A DNA stretch of 64,000 bases from JBHIKY01 sp042139015 (GCF_042139015.1 NZ_JBHIKY010000007.1:1-64000), one strand, 5' to 3'. Positions 24,793-33,877 are shown, numbered from the stretch's first letter. Notes: generated by a model from the sequence alone, not told the origin. Made by a program: numbers and translations.

Positions 24793-25506
24793 CCATTCAA
24801 AAAATAACTTTAATGCAAATGTGATTAGTGTATATCCAATAGATGAGAGAAGAAACGTACGAAAGTGTGCATTGTGTTCAGAAGGCAGTTCTTTTTTCAG
24901 CACATTTAAGATCATAGCTCCAGATATAAAGGCAAAAACAATGCCCAGTGCATAGTCAGGCATAGAAACGAACACACCAAGCAGCCAGCCGCTTAAAATC
25001 CCTGCAGCAAGAATGTACCTCCCAAGCTCTACATATCTTTTGGCATCCTCTCTCCACAAATCATTCGAAATTGCCATAAAGTGCAGTCCAACAGCTAACC
25101 CGTAAAACCACGCCTCTATCCCTTCTATATCAGACCCGAAAACATGGTACGAAATAAACATATTGTACATCCCGAAAAATATTATTTGAATCCAATAGAA
25201 GCTTCCTTCACCCTGAGCATGCTTCTGGTAAGCTTTTTCTGCTGCATTATGAACGGCATAAAATACAAGCAGACCAAAGAGCCCCAGCAAATATAATTCT
25301 GACTCCATCGCCAGCAGTCCAGATGCTTTGAATTTCTCCTGCTCTTCATGCAGAGAAGGCAGCACATAAACGAAAACATAGGAAACAGCAACTCCACCAG
25401 AAAAAGAAACCCATTTAAATCTGCCAACATGAGAAGTCGAAATTAATTTATTTGCAAACAGCTGCACTGTAAGGTAAACGATGATTATCAGCGTCGGATC
25501 GAGCAT
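24790..25506 (-). CDS. Integral membrane protein, possibly ZIP-like
   Basis: A 238-residue protein with about eight hydrophobic segments. The first part has GGVAVSYVFVYVLPSLHEE, which resembles the helix of ZIP metal transporters with a His near its end, and the last part has FISGAMILNVLKKELPSEHN, like the ZIP end region; the middle lacks the canonical HExxHE. A distant ZIP relation is therefore only a suggestion. The ATG at 25506 has GGGAG about ten bases upstream; the frame stays open to 25566. It converges on thiT, with no partner gene. Confidence 0.55.
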   Translation of the reverse strand: MLDPTLIIIVYLTVQLFANKLISTSHVGRFKWVSFSGGVAVSYVFVYVLPSLHEEQEKFKASGLLAMESELYLLGLFGLLVFYAVHNAAEKAYQKHAQGEGSFYWIQIIFFGMYNMFISYHVFGSDIEGIEAWFYGLAVGLHFMAISNDLWREDAKRYVELGRYILAAGILSGWLLGVFVSMPDYALGIVFAFISGAMILNVLKKELPSEHNAHFRTFLLSSIGYTLITFALKLFFEW

Positions 25507-25634
25507 TGTCTTTGTTCTCCCTTCCCATGGGAATTGAAATTTTAATAATAACCGCCATTTTCCCACAAAATGATAGAAATGAAAAATAAAAGGGTAGTTC
25601 TGAATAGCAGCCTCTAAAAAATCAAATCCTATTA

Positions 25635-25671
25635 TCCTGTCCCTTCACCGCACAGCCGTGCGTGAGACAGG
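25635..25671 (+). promoter_or_regulatory. Stable hairpin upstream of the methionine gamma-lyase gene
   Basis: CCTGTC...CGCAC AGCC GTGCG...GACAGG forms a long bulged stem, followed by CTGTTTTAATA. It may end an upstream transcript or be part of the leader. No SAM-riboswitch or T-box core was found around it. Confidence 0.4.
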
Positions 25672-25727
25672 CTGTTTTAATATACTAATACTGGAAACTT
25701 ATACAAAAGCACGAGAGGATGACACAG

Positions 25728-26930
25728 ATGAATAAAAAGCAATTGGAAACAAGAGCTATACACGGTAAGGGAAAGGGTAACGAGCACGGCAGCCTGGTAC
25801 CGCCTATTTATCAAACCTCTACGTTTTCCTTTGCTAGTGCCGAGCAGGGAGAACAAAGATTTGCAGGTAATGAAAAAGGCTATATATATTCCCGCCTTGC
25901 TAATCCAACAGTGCGAGAATTAGAGGAGAAAATTGCTGATCTTGAAGGAGCGGAGGATGGAATAGCATTCAGCTCTGGAATGGCAGCCATATCTTCTGTG
26001 CTTGCTTCTCTTGTGAAAAGCGGTGATCACCTCCTTATATCAGAAGGAGTGTATGGCTGTACTTTCGGACTGCTCACGATGCTGAAGGATCGTTTTCAAG
26101 TAGAGTTTGACCTGATCGAGATGGATGACGAGGCTCATATTCGTTCGTTTATAAAGCCAAACACAAAAGCGGTTTATGTAGAAACACCTATAAATCCAAC
26201 GATGAGAGTTATTGATATGGCGATGCTGAGTTCAGTTACCAAAGACAAAGGATTAACATTGATAGTAGATAACACGTTTGCCTCCCCTATTTTACAGAGG
26301 CCGTTGGAATTTGGTGCGGATGTGGTTATACACAGCGCGACAAAATATATAGGTGGGCACGGAGATCTTATCGCAGGACTCGCCTGTGGCAGTAATGACT
26401 TTATAACCGGAGTCCGCTCTTCTGCCCAGAAAGACATGGGCGGTATATTAGGGCCATTCGATGCCTGGCTGCTGCTCCGCGGCTTAAAAACTCTATCACT
26501 CCGCATGCATCGTCACTGCAGCACTGCAAAAATTATCAGCGAAAAGCTTAGAACCCATAAGGCTGTAGAAAAAATCTATTATCCAGGAGATCCGGACTTT
26601 TCTTATCATGCACTTGCACAAAAACAGATGGATGATTCAGGGGGGCTGCTCAGCTTTGAATTAAAGGGGAACAAGCAAACAGCTCAGGCTTTTATGAATC
26701 AACTGTCTATGATTAAAATAGCGGTAAGCCTGGGAGATGCTGAAACATTAATTCAGCATCCCGCGACCATGACTCACGCCGTTGTACCGGAGCAGGAGCG
26801 GCAGAAAATGAAAATAAGTGACCGCCTGCTGAGGCTTTCTTTTGGCCTTGAATCTCCTGATGATATCTGGGAGGATCTTGAGCAGGCCCTAAACAAGACT
26901 ACTGAGAAAGTAAGTAAGAGAATAAAATAA
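25728..26930 (+). CDS. PLP-dependent methionine gamma-lyase (Cys/Met metabolism family)
   Basis: A 400-residue cytosolic enzyme of the cystathionine gamma-synthase/lyase family. Seen: YSRLANPTVRELEEKIA, SSGMAA phosphate site, and HSATKYIGGHGD with the PLP lysine at about 206. The segment EGVYGCTFGLL carries Cys111, the counterpart of the cysteine that marks methionine gamma-lyase, which splits methionine to methanethiol, ammonia and 2-oxobutyrate. Cystathionine or homocysteine gamma-lyase activity is the alternative. The ATG at 25728 lies nine bases after GAGAGG; the upstream ATG at 25719 touches that site. Confidence 0.82.
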   Translation: MNKKQLETRAIHGKGKGNEHGSLVPPIYQTSTFSFASAEQGEQRFAGNEKGYIYSRLANPTVRELEEKIADLEGAEDGIAFSSGMAAISSVLASLVKSGDHLLISEGVYGCTFGLLTMLKDRFQVEFDLIEMDDEAHIRSFIKPNTKAVYVETPINPTMRVIDMAMLSSVTKDKGLTLIVDNTFASPILQRPLEFGADVVIHSATKYIGGHGDLIAGLACGSNDFITGVRSSAQKDMGGILGPFDAWLLLRGLKTLSLRMHRHCSTAKIISEKLRTHKAVEKIYYPGDPDFSYHALAQKQMDDSGGLLSFELKGNKQTAQAFMNQLSMIKIAVSLGDAETLIQHPATMTHAVVPEQERQKMKISDRLLRLSFGLESPDDIWEDLEQALNKTTEKVSKRIK

Positions 26931-26961
26931 CTGTTTATTGATAATAAAGGTTTTATTAAGC

Positions 26962-27093
26962 GGTTGATTTTCCCTGCGCAAACTCGCTTGCCGCGGGCAA
27001 CGCTTCAACTTCCTCGGCAGCTAGTCGCTGCCTGTGGGAATTTCAGCCGTTGCTATTCCCGCAGGCGTCTCGCTTGCTCCGCTCTTATCAACC
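26962..27093. repeat. 132-bp GGTTGAT...ATCAACC intergenic repeat, full copy
   Basis: Bounded by GGTTGAT and its inverse ATCAACC, with internal blocks CCCTGCG, CTCGCTTGCCGCGGGC, TCCTCGGCAGC and CCCGCAGGCGTCTCGC. This layout matches a family of intergenic repeats common in alkaliphilic and other Bacillaceae. Degenerate or truncated relatives occur here at 41753, 56605 and 60127. It fills the gap between the methionine gamma-lyase gene and the convergent thiE. Confidence 0.75.
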
Positions 27094-27194
27094 ATCTCTT
27101 ATGCGTGTAGAAGAGTAATCATTACATATCTGTTGGTGAATCTACTTTTGCAGCAGCCTCAGTCTTAAACAGCATCATTTGATGCCGGCACGCG

Positions 27195-27833
27195 TCAATC
27201 TTTCATAACAGCTTCAAGAAGCCTTCGGGCTGCCTGTTCTGGATTATCTTTTGCGCTTATAGCGGAAATAACGGAAATTCCGTCCGCTCCAGCTTTTATT
27301 ACCTGCACTGCATTCTCAACATGGATGCCTCCTATACCGACAATCGGCAGAGTGAAACCCTGGGCACGAATTCTGCTGATCCCGGCTGGACCGATCGGCT
27401 CCTCTGCATCTTCTTTGGTGGCAGTAGCAAACATTGGACCGGTGCCAATATAATCTGCTCCATCCTGCTCTGCCTTCCTCGCTTCCCGGAGCGTTTTTGC
27501 GGAGATCCCGACCAGCATGCCGGCCGGACAGTACTTTCGAATTTCTGAAGCCGGGGCATCATTCTGGCCAGCATGAATGCCGTCTGCCCGCAGGCGCAGG
27601 GCAAGCTCGACATCATCATTTATGATAAAAGGAATATCGTTGTCTGCGCATACCTCTTGTAAACGACGGGCGAGCTCTTCTTTCGCCCCGCCTGCAAGTG
27701 CTCCTTTTCCTTTTTCACGGAACTGGAAACAGGTGATGCCTCCTTGTATTGCCTTTTTTAATACACTTACTGGATCTTTTTCTGTGTTATTACTACCCAT
27801 TATGAAATAAAGCTTCAATATATCTTTATTCAT
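27195..27833 (-). CDS. thiE: Thiamine-phosphate synthase (ThiE)
   Basis: A cytosolic TIM-barrel enzyme of about 212 residues that joins HMP pyrophosphate and thiazole phosphate to thiamine phosphate. Seen: CFQFREKGKGAL, PFIINDDVELALRLRADGIHAGQND, VGISAKTLREARKAEQDGADYIGTGPMFATATK and PIVGIGGI, the full ThiE signature set. Last gene of thiD-thiM-thiE; its ATG at 27833 overlaps the end of thiM, giving translational coupling. A TTG three bases earlier is an alternative. Controlled by the TPP riboswitch at 29580. Confidence 0.95.
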   Translation of the reverse strand: MNKDILKLYFIMGSNNTEKDPVSVLKKAIQGGITCFQFREKGKGALAGGAKEELARRLQEVCADNDIPFIINDDVELALRLRADGIHAGQNDAPASEIRKYCPAGMLVGISAKTLREARKAEQDGADYIGTGPMFATATKEDAEEPIGPAGISRIRAQGFTLPIVGIGGIHVENAVQVIKAGADGISVISAISAKDNPEQAARRLLEAVMKD

Positions 27834-28656
27834 CAAAAATCTCTTCCGCTGTCTGCGTTTTAATATTCAAATGTTGTCTGAAGTCCATTTCCCCCACATG
27901 ATAAAGAGCATTCAGCAGCTCTTCCTGAAAAGTTCCAGGCCCCTGCATAGATGCAAATCCTTCTGCTCTTTCTGAGGCCACTCCATAAAATCCTAACGCA
28001 GCTGCCGCAGCTTTCGCCGGCTCCTTAATTACGGTACTAAAAGCCCCAATGACAGCAGTAGCCAGGCAGCCGCTTCCCGTAACTTTGGTAAGCATCGAAT
28101 GTCCATTGTGAATCCGGTATACTTGCTTCCCATCTGATACAGCATCAACAGGACCAGTTACAGCTGCAGGCACATTCAGTGTTTTGGCCGCATGCAAAGC
28201 GATACTTGCGATATTTTTCTCGCCACCTGCAGCATCTACTCCGCGAATATCACTGTTAAGTCCAGCCACTGCAGAAATTTCAGCAGCGTTTCCGCGAAGC
28301 AGATCGATCGTAATTCTTTCCAATAAATGATGAACCGTAGTCGTACGATAGGATGTTGCCCCTGCCCCGACCGGGTCCAGGATGACAGGCACTCCTTTTT
28401 GATTTGCTGCCTTTCCTGCAGCAAGCATCGCTTCTACCTGTGCAGGATAAAGAGTGCCGATATTCAACACAAGTACATCTGCAGCGGAGGCCATCTCCTC
28501 TGCTTCTTCGAGTGCAGTGGTCATAACAGGTGAAGCTCCCATCGAAAGCAGTCCATTAGCAGTAAAATTTGTAACCACATTATTAGTTATACTGTGCACA
28601 AGCGGTCTTTTCTTTTTCACCTCATCAAGTATCTTCCCAAGCTCTTTTGAGCGCAT
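27826..28656 (-). CDS. thiM: Hydroxyethylthiazole kinase (ThiM)
   Basis: A 276-residue ribokinase-like enzyme that phosphorylates salvaged hydroxyethylthiazole. Seen: RPLVHSITNNVVTNFTANGLLSMGASPVM at the N-terminus, PVILDPVGAGAT, GNAAEISAVAG and the catalytic VTGSGCLATAVIGAF with the ATP anion hole and cysteine. AGGAGGG precedes the ATG. Middle gene of the operon, 12 bases after thiD. Confidence 0.95.
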   Translation of the reverse strand: MRSKELGKILDEVKKKRPLVHSITNNVVTNFTANGLLSMGASPVMTTALEEAEEMASAADVLVLNIGTLYPAQVEAMLAAGKAANQKGVPVILDPVGAGATSYRTTTVHHLLERITIDLLRGNAAEISAVAGLNSDIRGVDAAGGEKNIASIALHAAKTLNVPAAVTGPVDAVSDGKQVYRIHNGHSMLTKVTGSGCLATAVIGAFSTVIKEPAKAAAAALGFYGVASERAEGFASMQGPGTFQEELLNALYHVGEMDFRQHLNIKTQTAEEIFDE

Positions 28657-28668
28657 GAATCGCCCTCC

Positions 28669-29481
28669 TTATCTTTTTATTTTTTCTAATTCGATTCTCG
28701 AAGCCCAATGATTCACGGGGCCGCTTCCTTTCCCTAAACCAAGTGTATCTTTAATTGCTTTCGATATAAAATCCTTACTTTCTTCCACTGCCTGATAAAC
28801 AGTATGTCCCCTGGCCAGTTTCGCGGCAATTGCAGCAGAAAATGTACACCCTGTGCCATGAGTATTTTTCGTATTCGAACGAGAAGCACGGAAGATCCTG
28901 AACTCTCCATTCGTATATAAAATATCGGTTGCCTTCCCATGCAGATGACCGCCCTTCACTACAGAAGCTCTACAGCCAAATTCCTCTACAAGAATTTTTG
29001 CCGCTTCCTTTGCACTATTTTCTGAATTGATAGTTAAGCCGGTCAGCTTTTCCGCTTCTTCAAGGTTCGGTGTCACCACAGCTGCAAGTGGAAGCAGCTG
29101 TTCCTTCATGATTTGAGCAGTTTCTTTTTCCATCAAGGAATCTCCGCTTGTGGCCACCATTACAGGATCTATGACAATATCTACTTTTTCTTCTTTTAGT
29201 ATAGCAGCTATGCGCTTCATCATTTCAGGTGTGGCAATCATTCCTGTTTTCACAGCTGACGGACGAATATCTTCAAATACTGAACGAATCTGCTTTTCTA
29301 CCATCTCTACCGGGACATGCCAAACATCCCGGACGCCTTCCGTATTCTGGGCTACCACGGTAGTCACCGCAGCCATACCATACGCTGTGCATTCCTGAAA
29401 TGTTTTCAAATCGGCATGAATCCCCGCCCCGCCGCTTGGATCAGTGCCTGCGATTGATAAGACGGCCGGTATATTATTCAT
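28669..29481 (-). CDS. thiD: Hydroxymethylpyrimidine (phosphate) kinase (ThiD)
   Basis: A 270-residue ribokinase-family enzyme that phosphorylates HMP and HMP phosphate. Seen: LSIAGTDPSGGAGIHADLKTFQ, TVVAQNT, IDPVMVATSGD, TPNLEEAEKLTG, VVKGGHLHG and the catalytic NTHGTGCTFSAAIAA. First gene of the TPP-controlled thiD-thiM-thiE unit, which handles salvage of both thiamine halves and their coupling. Pyridoxine kinase activity is a known side reaction of relatives. Confidence 0.95.
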   Translation of the reverse strand: MNNIPAVLSIAGTDPSGGAGIHADLKTFQECTAYGMAAVTTVVAQNTEGVRDVWHVPVEMVEKQIRSVFEDIRPSAVKTGMIATPEMMKRIAAILKEEKVDIVIDPVMVATSGDSLMEKETAQIMKEQLLPLAAVVTPNLEEAEKLTGLTINSENSAKEAAKILVEEFGCRASVVKGGHLHGKATDILYTNGEFRIFRASRSNTKNTHGTGCTFSAAIAAKLARGHTVYQAVEESKDFISKAIKDTLGLGKGSGPVNHWASRIELEKIKR

Positions 29482-29512
29482 TTCTACTCATCCTTTCTTC
29501 ATATCTAAATAA

Positions 29513-29546
29513 AATAAAAAATCGCTCCCACTTTAATGGGAGCGAT
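29513..29546 (-). terminator. Terminator of the thiD riboswitch
   Basis: On the minus strand ATCGCTCCCA TTAAAG TGGGAGCGAT is a perfect 10-bp stem followed by six or more T residues, between the TPP aptamer and thiD. Confidence 0.92.
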
Positions 29547-29579
29547 GGCTGTATATCGTGCTCTTTACAATTCATCTGC

Positions 29580-29668
29580 TCCACTTTCCTACGCTGGCAT
29601 TAACCAGATCAGGTGGTAAGGGACAGGTGCCGGCGGCTCCATCTCAGCTGTACAGCGCCCCTAGTGAA
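29580..29668 (-). promoter_or_regulatory. TPP riboswitch upstream of thiD-thiM-thiE
   Basis: On the minus strand the thi-box blocks CACTAGGGGCGCTG, GCTGAGATGG, CCCTTACCACCTGATCTGG and TAATGCCAGCGTAGGAAAGTGG occur in order. The AACCTGA block is changed to CACCTGA. A strong terminator follows, so TPP should stop transcription of the operon. Confidence 0.92.
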
Positions 29669-29689
29669 CAGGTTTATGAGATTGATTAC

Positions 29690-29719
29690 ATCTTACTGGA
29701 CAATTCAGGCTGCTGTCAA
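29690..29719 (-). promoter_or_regulatory. Promoter of the thiDME transcript
   Basis: On the minus strand a perfect TTGACA (29719-29714), 18-base spacer and TAAGAT (29695-29690). It begins at the base next to the stop codon of the RND exporter gene. Confidence 0.65.
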
Positions 29720-32700
29720 TTACCGGCCATCCCTGTCCTTATCGTTTTTTGAACTTCTCACAATTTTTTCAAGCATATTCAAAATATCATCTTTAGAAAG
29801 GTCTTCCTCTTTTCCCTGTACTGACTGATTATTCTTTGGCTTCAAAAATACATCATCTTCCTGTGTATCGTCCGGAAATTCGTCTGCAGTAGAATCTTCA
29901 AGGTAATGTTGCCGCTCGCTGGTCGTTGCAAGCTGGCTGTCATTGAGCCTGTCAAACCGATCCGAGCTCCTTCTTCTTTCAACCAGCTCATAGGACCGGA
30001 CGACTTCGCCTGTTTCTGTGACAAAACGCTTATTCATACTCCGTGTTTCTTTATCGAACAGACTGTATAAAACAGGGATGACAAACAATGTCAGGAAGGT
30101 GCTGCTGACAAGGCCGCCAATGACAGCAATACCCATCGGCTGCTGAATTTCAGTTCCTTCTCCCATTCCCAGCGCAAGTGGGAACACACCTAATATTGTC
30201 GTAATAGCTGTCATTAATATTGGTCTCGTCCGCTGTTTGACACTTTCAATAATCGCATCCCGAGTCGCGAGACCCCTGGCTTTCATCTGATTAATGTAAT
30301 CAACAAGCACAATAGCGTTATTTACAACAATTCCGGCAAGAACAATTAAACCGATAAACACCGTCACACTTAATGGTGTCTGCGTCAGTGTTAATGCAAG
30401 CATTACCCCGATGATCACCAGCGGTACACTGAACATAACAACAAATGGATATTTAAATGATTCAAACTGACCGGCCATAATCAAGTAAATAAACAGAAGC
30501 GCAAGGACAAACGCAAATGCCAGGCTGTTAATAGCATCTTCAAGCAGCTCCTGCTCTCCTGAAAACGCATAGTTGGTGCCATCTGCAATATCAGCGTCTT
30601 CAATAATTTCCTCGACCAGCGTGCCCATTTCATTAAGTGTTGTATCAGAGCTGTAAGTTACTGTGAACTCGACACTTTCCTCCTGGTCCAGCCGATTAAT
30701 AGTCGCCGGGCCTTCCCCTTCTTCAACATCAGCCAACTCAGAAAGAGCTATATACTCTCCTTCTGCATTAGGAATTTGAAGATTTTCCAGATCCTCTTGA
30801 TCTTCGGTAGATTCTTCATTGTACTGAACATTCACTTCATACGTATTACCGTCTTCTGTGTTAATTGTAGTTGCTGTGGTTCCACGGGTAACGTCCTCCA
30901 CCGTCTGTGAAATCTGGGCCGGTGTGAGTCCATTATCCCTCGCTGCTTCGGTATCAATATTCACCTGCATCTCAGGTGCTTGTTCTTCCGAAGAAAGATC
31001 AATCTCCCGTACAAAGGACTCGTCATTCAGATCGTCCTGTATCGTTTCCACATCTTCTGTCAGAGCTTCGGAGTTGTTGTTACTTAAGGTAAAGACAATT
31101 GTGTTTGCTTCACCACCCCCGACTGCCGCCTGGGTGGAAAGAGAAATATCCGCATCTTCATTTACACCGACAACTTCCTCTTCGATATCCTCCACAAAAT
31201 CTAAAGTGCTGATCTCTCTCTCCTCAAGATCTTCCATCGTAATAAACATTTGAGCTTCGTTATTGCCGGAAGGACCACCCATGGCTGCAGAATCCTCTGA
31301 AGATCCTGCCACTGACATGTAATCCTTGATATCTGATTCATCTTCAAATATCGCTTCAATTTCTTCTACCACTGCTTCCGTGCTATCCAGACTCGCTCCA
31401 TTTTCAAGCTCTACGTCCACAGTGAAGAAGCCGTCATCAGTCGCCGGAAGAAAATTCACACCGGTAGCTGCTAAGCCTGCGCCACCCGCTCCCAGTAGTA
31501 AAACTGTGATGATTATCGTTGCTAGCCGGTGAGACAGTACCCATTTGATGGAGCGCTCAATGGATCTAATAAAGCCGGAATCCTGCCTTTTACGTTCTTT
31601 ATCACCATTTTTCGCAACTAAGATTCGGCTTGCCACCATCGGTACTACGGTCACAGCCACCAGCAGAGAAGCAAGCAGGCTGAAAGCCACTGCCAACGAA
31701 AATTCTGTAAAAATATTACCTACAATCCCGCTGATAAATACTACCGGTAAAAATACCGCTACAGTAGTCAGAGTGGAAGCAGTAATAGCTCCACCAACTT
31801 CTTTTGTTCCATCAGCAGCAGCCTTACGGGGTGGTTTTCCCATCGACAAATGTCTGTAAATATTTTCAATAACAACAATGGCGTTATCCACCAGCATCCC
31901 TATTCCGAGTGCAAGTCCGCCCAGTGTCATCAGGTTGAGGCTTACATCCGTAAAATATAGAAAGCCAAATGTTACGATGACTGAAAATGGTATTGCAATT
32001 CCAATAATGAGAGGTGTTTTCAAATCTCTCAGGAAGAAAAACAACACGACCATCGCGAAGACTCCCCCGAGAACAAGAGCCATCGACACACTGTTAATCG
32101 ACTGCTGAACAAACTCTCCTTCATCAAATAAAGGGACGGCATTCAGATCCTCGTACTCATCCTCTTCCAGAAGAGAATCCAGCTCTTCATTAAAATCTGC
32201 CGAAACTTGTGCAGTATTGGCGTCGGACTCCTTCATGACCGTAAACTGCAGTGCTGGATCTTGATTAGCTTTCGTAATAGCATCAGGCTGACTCGTCGTT
32301 AAATTGACATCAGCAATGTCACTTAACAATAAATCTTCTCCATTTTCCGGATCTGCACCAACGACCAGCTCTTCGAGATCTTCTTGGGCTTCCAGACTGT
32401 TCAGCACTCTTGTTGTAAGCGTCCGCTCATCCGTATCGACCGTACCTCCGGGGACAGAAACATTACTGGATTGGATAACATTAGTAATATCTTCCTGTGT
32501 GAGCTGGTTTGATTCTAATTCTTCAGGATCAAGCCTGATATCATAACGTTCCGTCACTCCTCCGGCAAGCTCCACACTTGCCACGCCCTCAATACGTTCA
32601 AGCTCTCCTTGAAGATCCTCCACTTCCCCTTGAAAATCTTCAATTTCCCCACTGTCTGATGTTATCGCCATTTGTACCGAACCCATCATGGATGGATCGA

Positions 32701-33085
32701 ATTTCAGGAAGCTGGGATCACTTGCGTCATCTGCAACGGATGCCTGATTCATGGAAGTAATAATATCCTGTTCCACTTCATCAATCGTTGAACTCCAGGA
32801 GAATTCCAGCACCACCATCGACATGCCTTCTTCTGAAGTTGAGGTCATCACATTTAACCCCGGCAGTGAAGATAATTCGTCTTCGATCGGCTTTGTAACC
32901 TTTTCTTCCACCTCTTCCGGACTCGCACCAGGATAGCTGGATACCACTGCTCCTACCGGCGGATTAATTTCTGGAAAAAGCTGCAGAGGAAGATTCGTCA
33001 ACGACACTCCGCCGAGCAGAATAAATAATATCATGCCCACAATAGTGAGCTTTGGCCTTCTTATCGATAAATTAGTAATCTTCAT
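29720..33085 (-). CDS. RND-superfamily efflux permease (SwrC/AcrB-like)
   Basis: A 1121-residue inner-membrane exporter. Seen: IRRPKLTIVGMILFILLG at the start, then YPGASPEEVEEKVTKPIE and LGGLALGIGMLVDNAIVVIENIYRHLS in helix 4 with the proton-relay aspartate, and the mirrored GLIVLAGIVVNNAIVLVDYINQ in the second half. The large extracytoplasmic loops are very acidic, as in halophiles. The tail beyond the last helix is about 90 residues and charged. No membrane-fusion or outer-membrane gene is present, as for SwrC of Bacillus subtilis, which exports surfactin. It overlaps the MarR gene by four bases. Substrates unknown. Confidence 0.9.
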   Translation of the reverse strand: MKITNLSIRRPKLTIVGMILFILLGGVSLTNLPLQLFPEINPPVGAVVSSYPGASPEEVEEKVTKPIEDELSSLPGLNVMTSTSEEGMSMVVLEFSWSSTIDEVEQDIITSMNQASVADDASDPSFLKFDPSMMGSVQMAITSDSGEIEDFQGEVEDLQGELERIEGVASVELAGGVTERYDIRLDPEELESNQLTQEDITNVIQSSNVSVPGGTVDTDERTLTTRVLNSLEAQEDLEELVVGADPENGEDLLLSDIADVNLTTSQPDAITKANQDPALQFTVMKESDANTAQVSADFNEELDSLLEEDEYEDLNAVPLFDEGEFVQQSINSVSMALVLGGVFAMVVLFFFLRDLKTPLIIGIAIPFSVIVTFGFLYFTDVSLNLMTLGGLALGIGMLVDNAIVVIENIYRHLSMGKPPRKAAADGTKEVGGAITASTLTTVAVFLPVVFISGIVGNIFTEFSLAVAFSLLASLLVAVTVVPMVASRILVAKNGDKERKRQDSGFIRSIERSIKWVLSHRLATIIITVLLLGAGGAGLAATGVNFLPATDDGFFTVDVELENGASLDSTEAVVEEIEAIFEDESDIKDYMSVAGSSEDSAAMGGPSGNNEAQMFITMEDLEEREISTLDFVEDIEEEVVGVNEDADISLSTQAAVGGGEANTIVFTLSNNNSEALTEDVETIQDDLNDESFVREIDLSSEEQAPEMQVNIDTEAARDNGLTPAQISQTVEDVTRGTTATTINTEDGNTYEVNVQYNEESTEDQEDLENLQIPNAEGEYIALSELADVEEGEGPATINRLDQEESVEFTVTYSSDTTLNEMGTLVEEIIEDADIADGTNYAFSGEQELLEDAINSLAFAFVLALLFIYLIMAGQFESFKYPFVVMFSVPLVIIGVMLALTLTQTPLSVTVFIGLIVLAGIVVNNAIVLVDYINQMKARGLATRDAIIESVKQRTRPILMTAITTILGVFPLALGMGEGTEIQQPMGIAVIGGLVSSTFLTLFVIPVLYSLFDKETRSMNKRFVTETGEVVRSYELVERRRSSDRFDRLNDSQLATTSERQHYLEDSTADEFPDDTQEDDVFLKPKNNQSVQGKEEDLSKDDILNMLEKIVRSSKNDKDRDGR

Positions 33086-33549
33086 TCTTCTGCCTCCCTC
33101 TCCAATACCACGATATCTTTTAATTTCAATGCTATTCGATGAAAGGCCTCAAGATCTTCCTGCGGTAATCTTAATAAGTATTTTGAGGTGATTTCATTGT
33201 GGGCATTCATCATTTTTTTCGTAATCTCTTCTCCGTATCTGCCTGGCTTTACAAATGTCTGCCGGCGCTGGCCGGGGTCTAATTCACGTTTAATAAACTG
33301 CTCCTTCTCCATTTTTGAGAGAAGCTGGCTTGCAGAGCTGGAGGAAACATGAAGCATTTCTGCTATGTCTTTCACGTACAATGTTTTGTACCGCGAAATC
33401 AGAATCAGCACAACTTTATACTTTTCCGGAATGTGTGGAAACGCTCCGCCAAACTCTTCGTTTATCTTTACACTCATATCAAAAATGGCATCATCTATCG
33501 CTTTCAGCAAGGCTTGTTTGTCGATTTCCCTTCCTCCTTTTGCATTCAT
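33082..33549 (-). CDS. MarR-family regulator of the RND exporter
   Basis: A 155-residue winged-helix regulator. Seen: KDIAEMLHVSSSSASQLLSKMEKEQFIKRELDPGQRRQTFVKPG as helix-turn-helix plus wing. Its stop overlaps the start of the RND gene (ATGA), so it is cotranscribed and probably represses its own operon, released by a substrate of the pump. The ATG at 33549 follows GGAAGG; an internal AAAGGAGGG a few codons in has no good start codon at the right distance. Confidence 0.85.
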   Translation of the reverse strand: MNAKGGREIDKQALLKAIDDAIFDMSVKINEEFGGAFPHIPEKYKVVLILISRYKTLYVKDIAEMLHVSSSSASQLLSKMEKEQFIKRELDPGQRRQTFVKPGRYGEEITKKMMNAHNEITSKYLLRLPQEDLEAFHRIALKLKDIVVLEREAEE

Positions 33550-33718
33550 AACTTACCGCCTTCCGCTTCCAGCATTGGTCGATGAGAGTGTAAAACCAGG
33601 ACCGTTGGCTGGATGCACGCTAACTTGGCACGCGATGCGGCCATTTTTCTTCAATACGATTATTAAATATTTAAAACAATTTAACTTCTAAAACTATTAA
33701 GTTTCTTAACTATTTATT

Positions 33719-33747
33719 AATTTAAATTATTCATCCAATCTCGTCAA
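33719..33747 (-). promoter_or_regulatory. Promoter of the marR-RND operon
   Basis: On the minus strand TTGACG, 17-base spacer, TAAATT. The palindrome at 33697-33709 would lie over the transcription start. Confidence 0.55.
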
Positions 33748-33838
33748 GGTTTTAACCTAATGTTCATGATTTCTTAACAAAAAGAAAAATTCCGGACGGT
33801 CCTAGGGACACTATCGATTTTAATGTTTTCCAGACAAT

Positions 33839-33876
33839 GAAAAACTGCTTTCTCCTTATCTGGAGAAAACAGTTTG
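33839..33876 (-). terminator. Terminator of the coaW-marR transcript
   Basis: AAACTG-TTTCTCC and GGAGAAA-CAGTTT arms around AGATAA, followed by TTTC; close behind the stop codon of the second MarR gene. Confidence 0.75.
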
Positions 33877-33877
33877 A

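Larger units (their letters stand above)
33550..33877. other. Intergenic region with MarR/RND promoter and palindrome
   Basis: About 330 bases without a gene. Toward the RND operon it holds a promoter (TTGACG 33747-33742, 17-base spacer, TAAATT 33724-33719) and a very AT-rich stretch containing the palindrome TTAAG-TTT-CTTAA at 33697-33709, placed just after the promoter. That palindrome is a candidate operator for the MarR protein (inference). Confidence 0.55.

Noticed and set aside
25600..25727. SAM riboswitch or T-box before the methionine gamma-lyase gene
   Set aside because: Only a simple bulged hairpin is present; no S-box core or T-box AGGGTGGNACCGCG motif.
31545..31859. Open frames antisense to the RND gene
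   Set aside because: Low-complexity Ser/Thr-rich translations that mirror the acidic RND protein; no start signals.
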